Of a DNA stretch of 5,235 nt, positions 5,218 to 5,235 are shown piece by piece. Made by a program: the position numbers and the translations under genes. The stretch covers positions 1,493-6,727 of the forward strand of contig PMMJ01000148.1 of assembly GCA_003162255.1 (NCBI GenBank). The letters run 5' to 3'. How positions within the stretch are numbered: position 1 is the first letter of the stretch; each line of letters starts with the position of its first letter. Below the pieces are notes generated by a model. It was not told where the DNA came from, did no database searches, and saw only the letters and a list, made by a program, of their open reading frames with translations. This DNA is from Acidobacteriaceae bacterium. GTDB lineage: Bacteria > Acidobacteriota > Terriglobia > Terriglobales > Acidobacteriaceae.

Positions 5218-5235
5218 CCACCAAGGCCACGAAGG
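5218..5235. repeat. Tandem 9-mer at the window edge, probable start of a dispersed repeat
   Basis: CCACCAAGG (5218-5226) is followed directly by CCACGAAGG (5227-5235), one mismatch apart, after GTTAA. This resembles the start of accaccaaggacacgaagg-type intergenic repeats that I recall from acidobacterial and planctomycete genomes. Only two units are visible before the sequence ends. Confidence 0.45.

Larger units (their letters stand above)
5104..5235. other. Region downstream of the TPR gene, mostly non-coding
   Basis: The last 132 bases hold no substantial gene and no intrinsic terminator with a T-run. They contain a 7-base inverted repeat (5137-5143 and 5146-5152), a very short frame with a good ribosome site (5151-5192), and a 9-base tandem motif at the extreme right edge. 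Confidence 0.5.

Noticed and set aside
1..5235. Defence system, prophage, insertion sequence, biosynthetic cluster, tRNA or rRNA
   Set aside because: I looked on both strands and found no transposase, integrase, nuclease, reverse transcriptase or biosynthetic enzyme motifs, no terminal inverted repeats around a gene, and no structural RNA signature.

Overview
The window reads as a fragment of a moderately GC-rich chromosome, most likely from an acidobacterium (class Terriglobia, Koribacter-like). I infer this from recalled family resemblance, not a search. Two adjacent exported proteins belong to a family I know as conserved, unnamed and repeatedly duplicated in Acidobacteria. The long TPR lipoprotein also matches a recurrent acidobacterial type. 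No mobile element, CRISPR array, rRNA or tRNA is visible.

Layout: four genes lie on the minus strand, and one large gene diverges from them on the plus strand. Reading leftward from about position 2592, the minus genes are a small PilZ-domain protein (2197-2592), the tRNA-modification ATPase TsaE (1642-2070), an exported protein of unknown function (696-1511), and a paralogue of it (from 541, running off the left edge). The intergenic gaps of 126 to 154 bases, and a promoter-like sequence before tsaE, suggest loosely clustered genes rather than one tight operon. Both exported paralogues appear to use TTG starts.

On the right, 2809-5103 encodes a 764-residue lipoprotein made almost wholly of about 21 TPR units. 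It resembles the TPR lipoproteins linked to exosortase/PEP-CTERM and exopolysaccharide loci. A short open frame with a secretion-signal-like core (2679-2816) precedes it and overlaps its start codon. The tail (5104-5235) has a small inverted repeat, a 13-codon frame with a good ribosome site, and the likely edge of a dispersed repeat.

Non-coding structure: the pilZ-tsaE gap is filled by heptamer repeats (CCTGAGA) in opposite orientations that form a 17-base inverted repeat. A 14-base tandem duplication lies upstream of the second exported protein.

Working together: TsaE is a housekeeping enzyme whose function does not link it to its neighbours. The PilZ protein and the divergent TPR lipoprotein could both act in cell-surface or polysaccharide regulation, but that is inference from adjacency and family. 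I found no clear new defence, mobile or biosynthetic system. The most interesting items are the tandem exported paralogues, the small overlapping frame before the TPR gene, and the heptamer inverted repeat.
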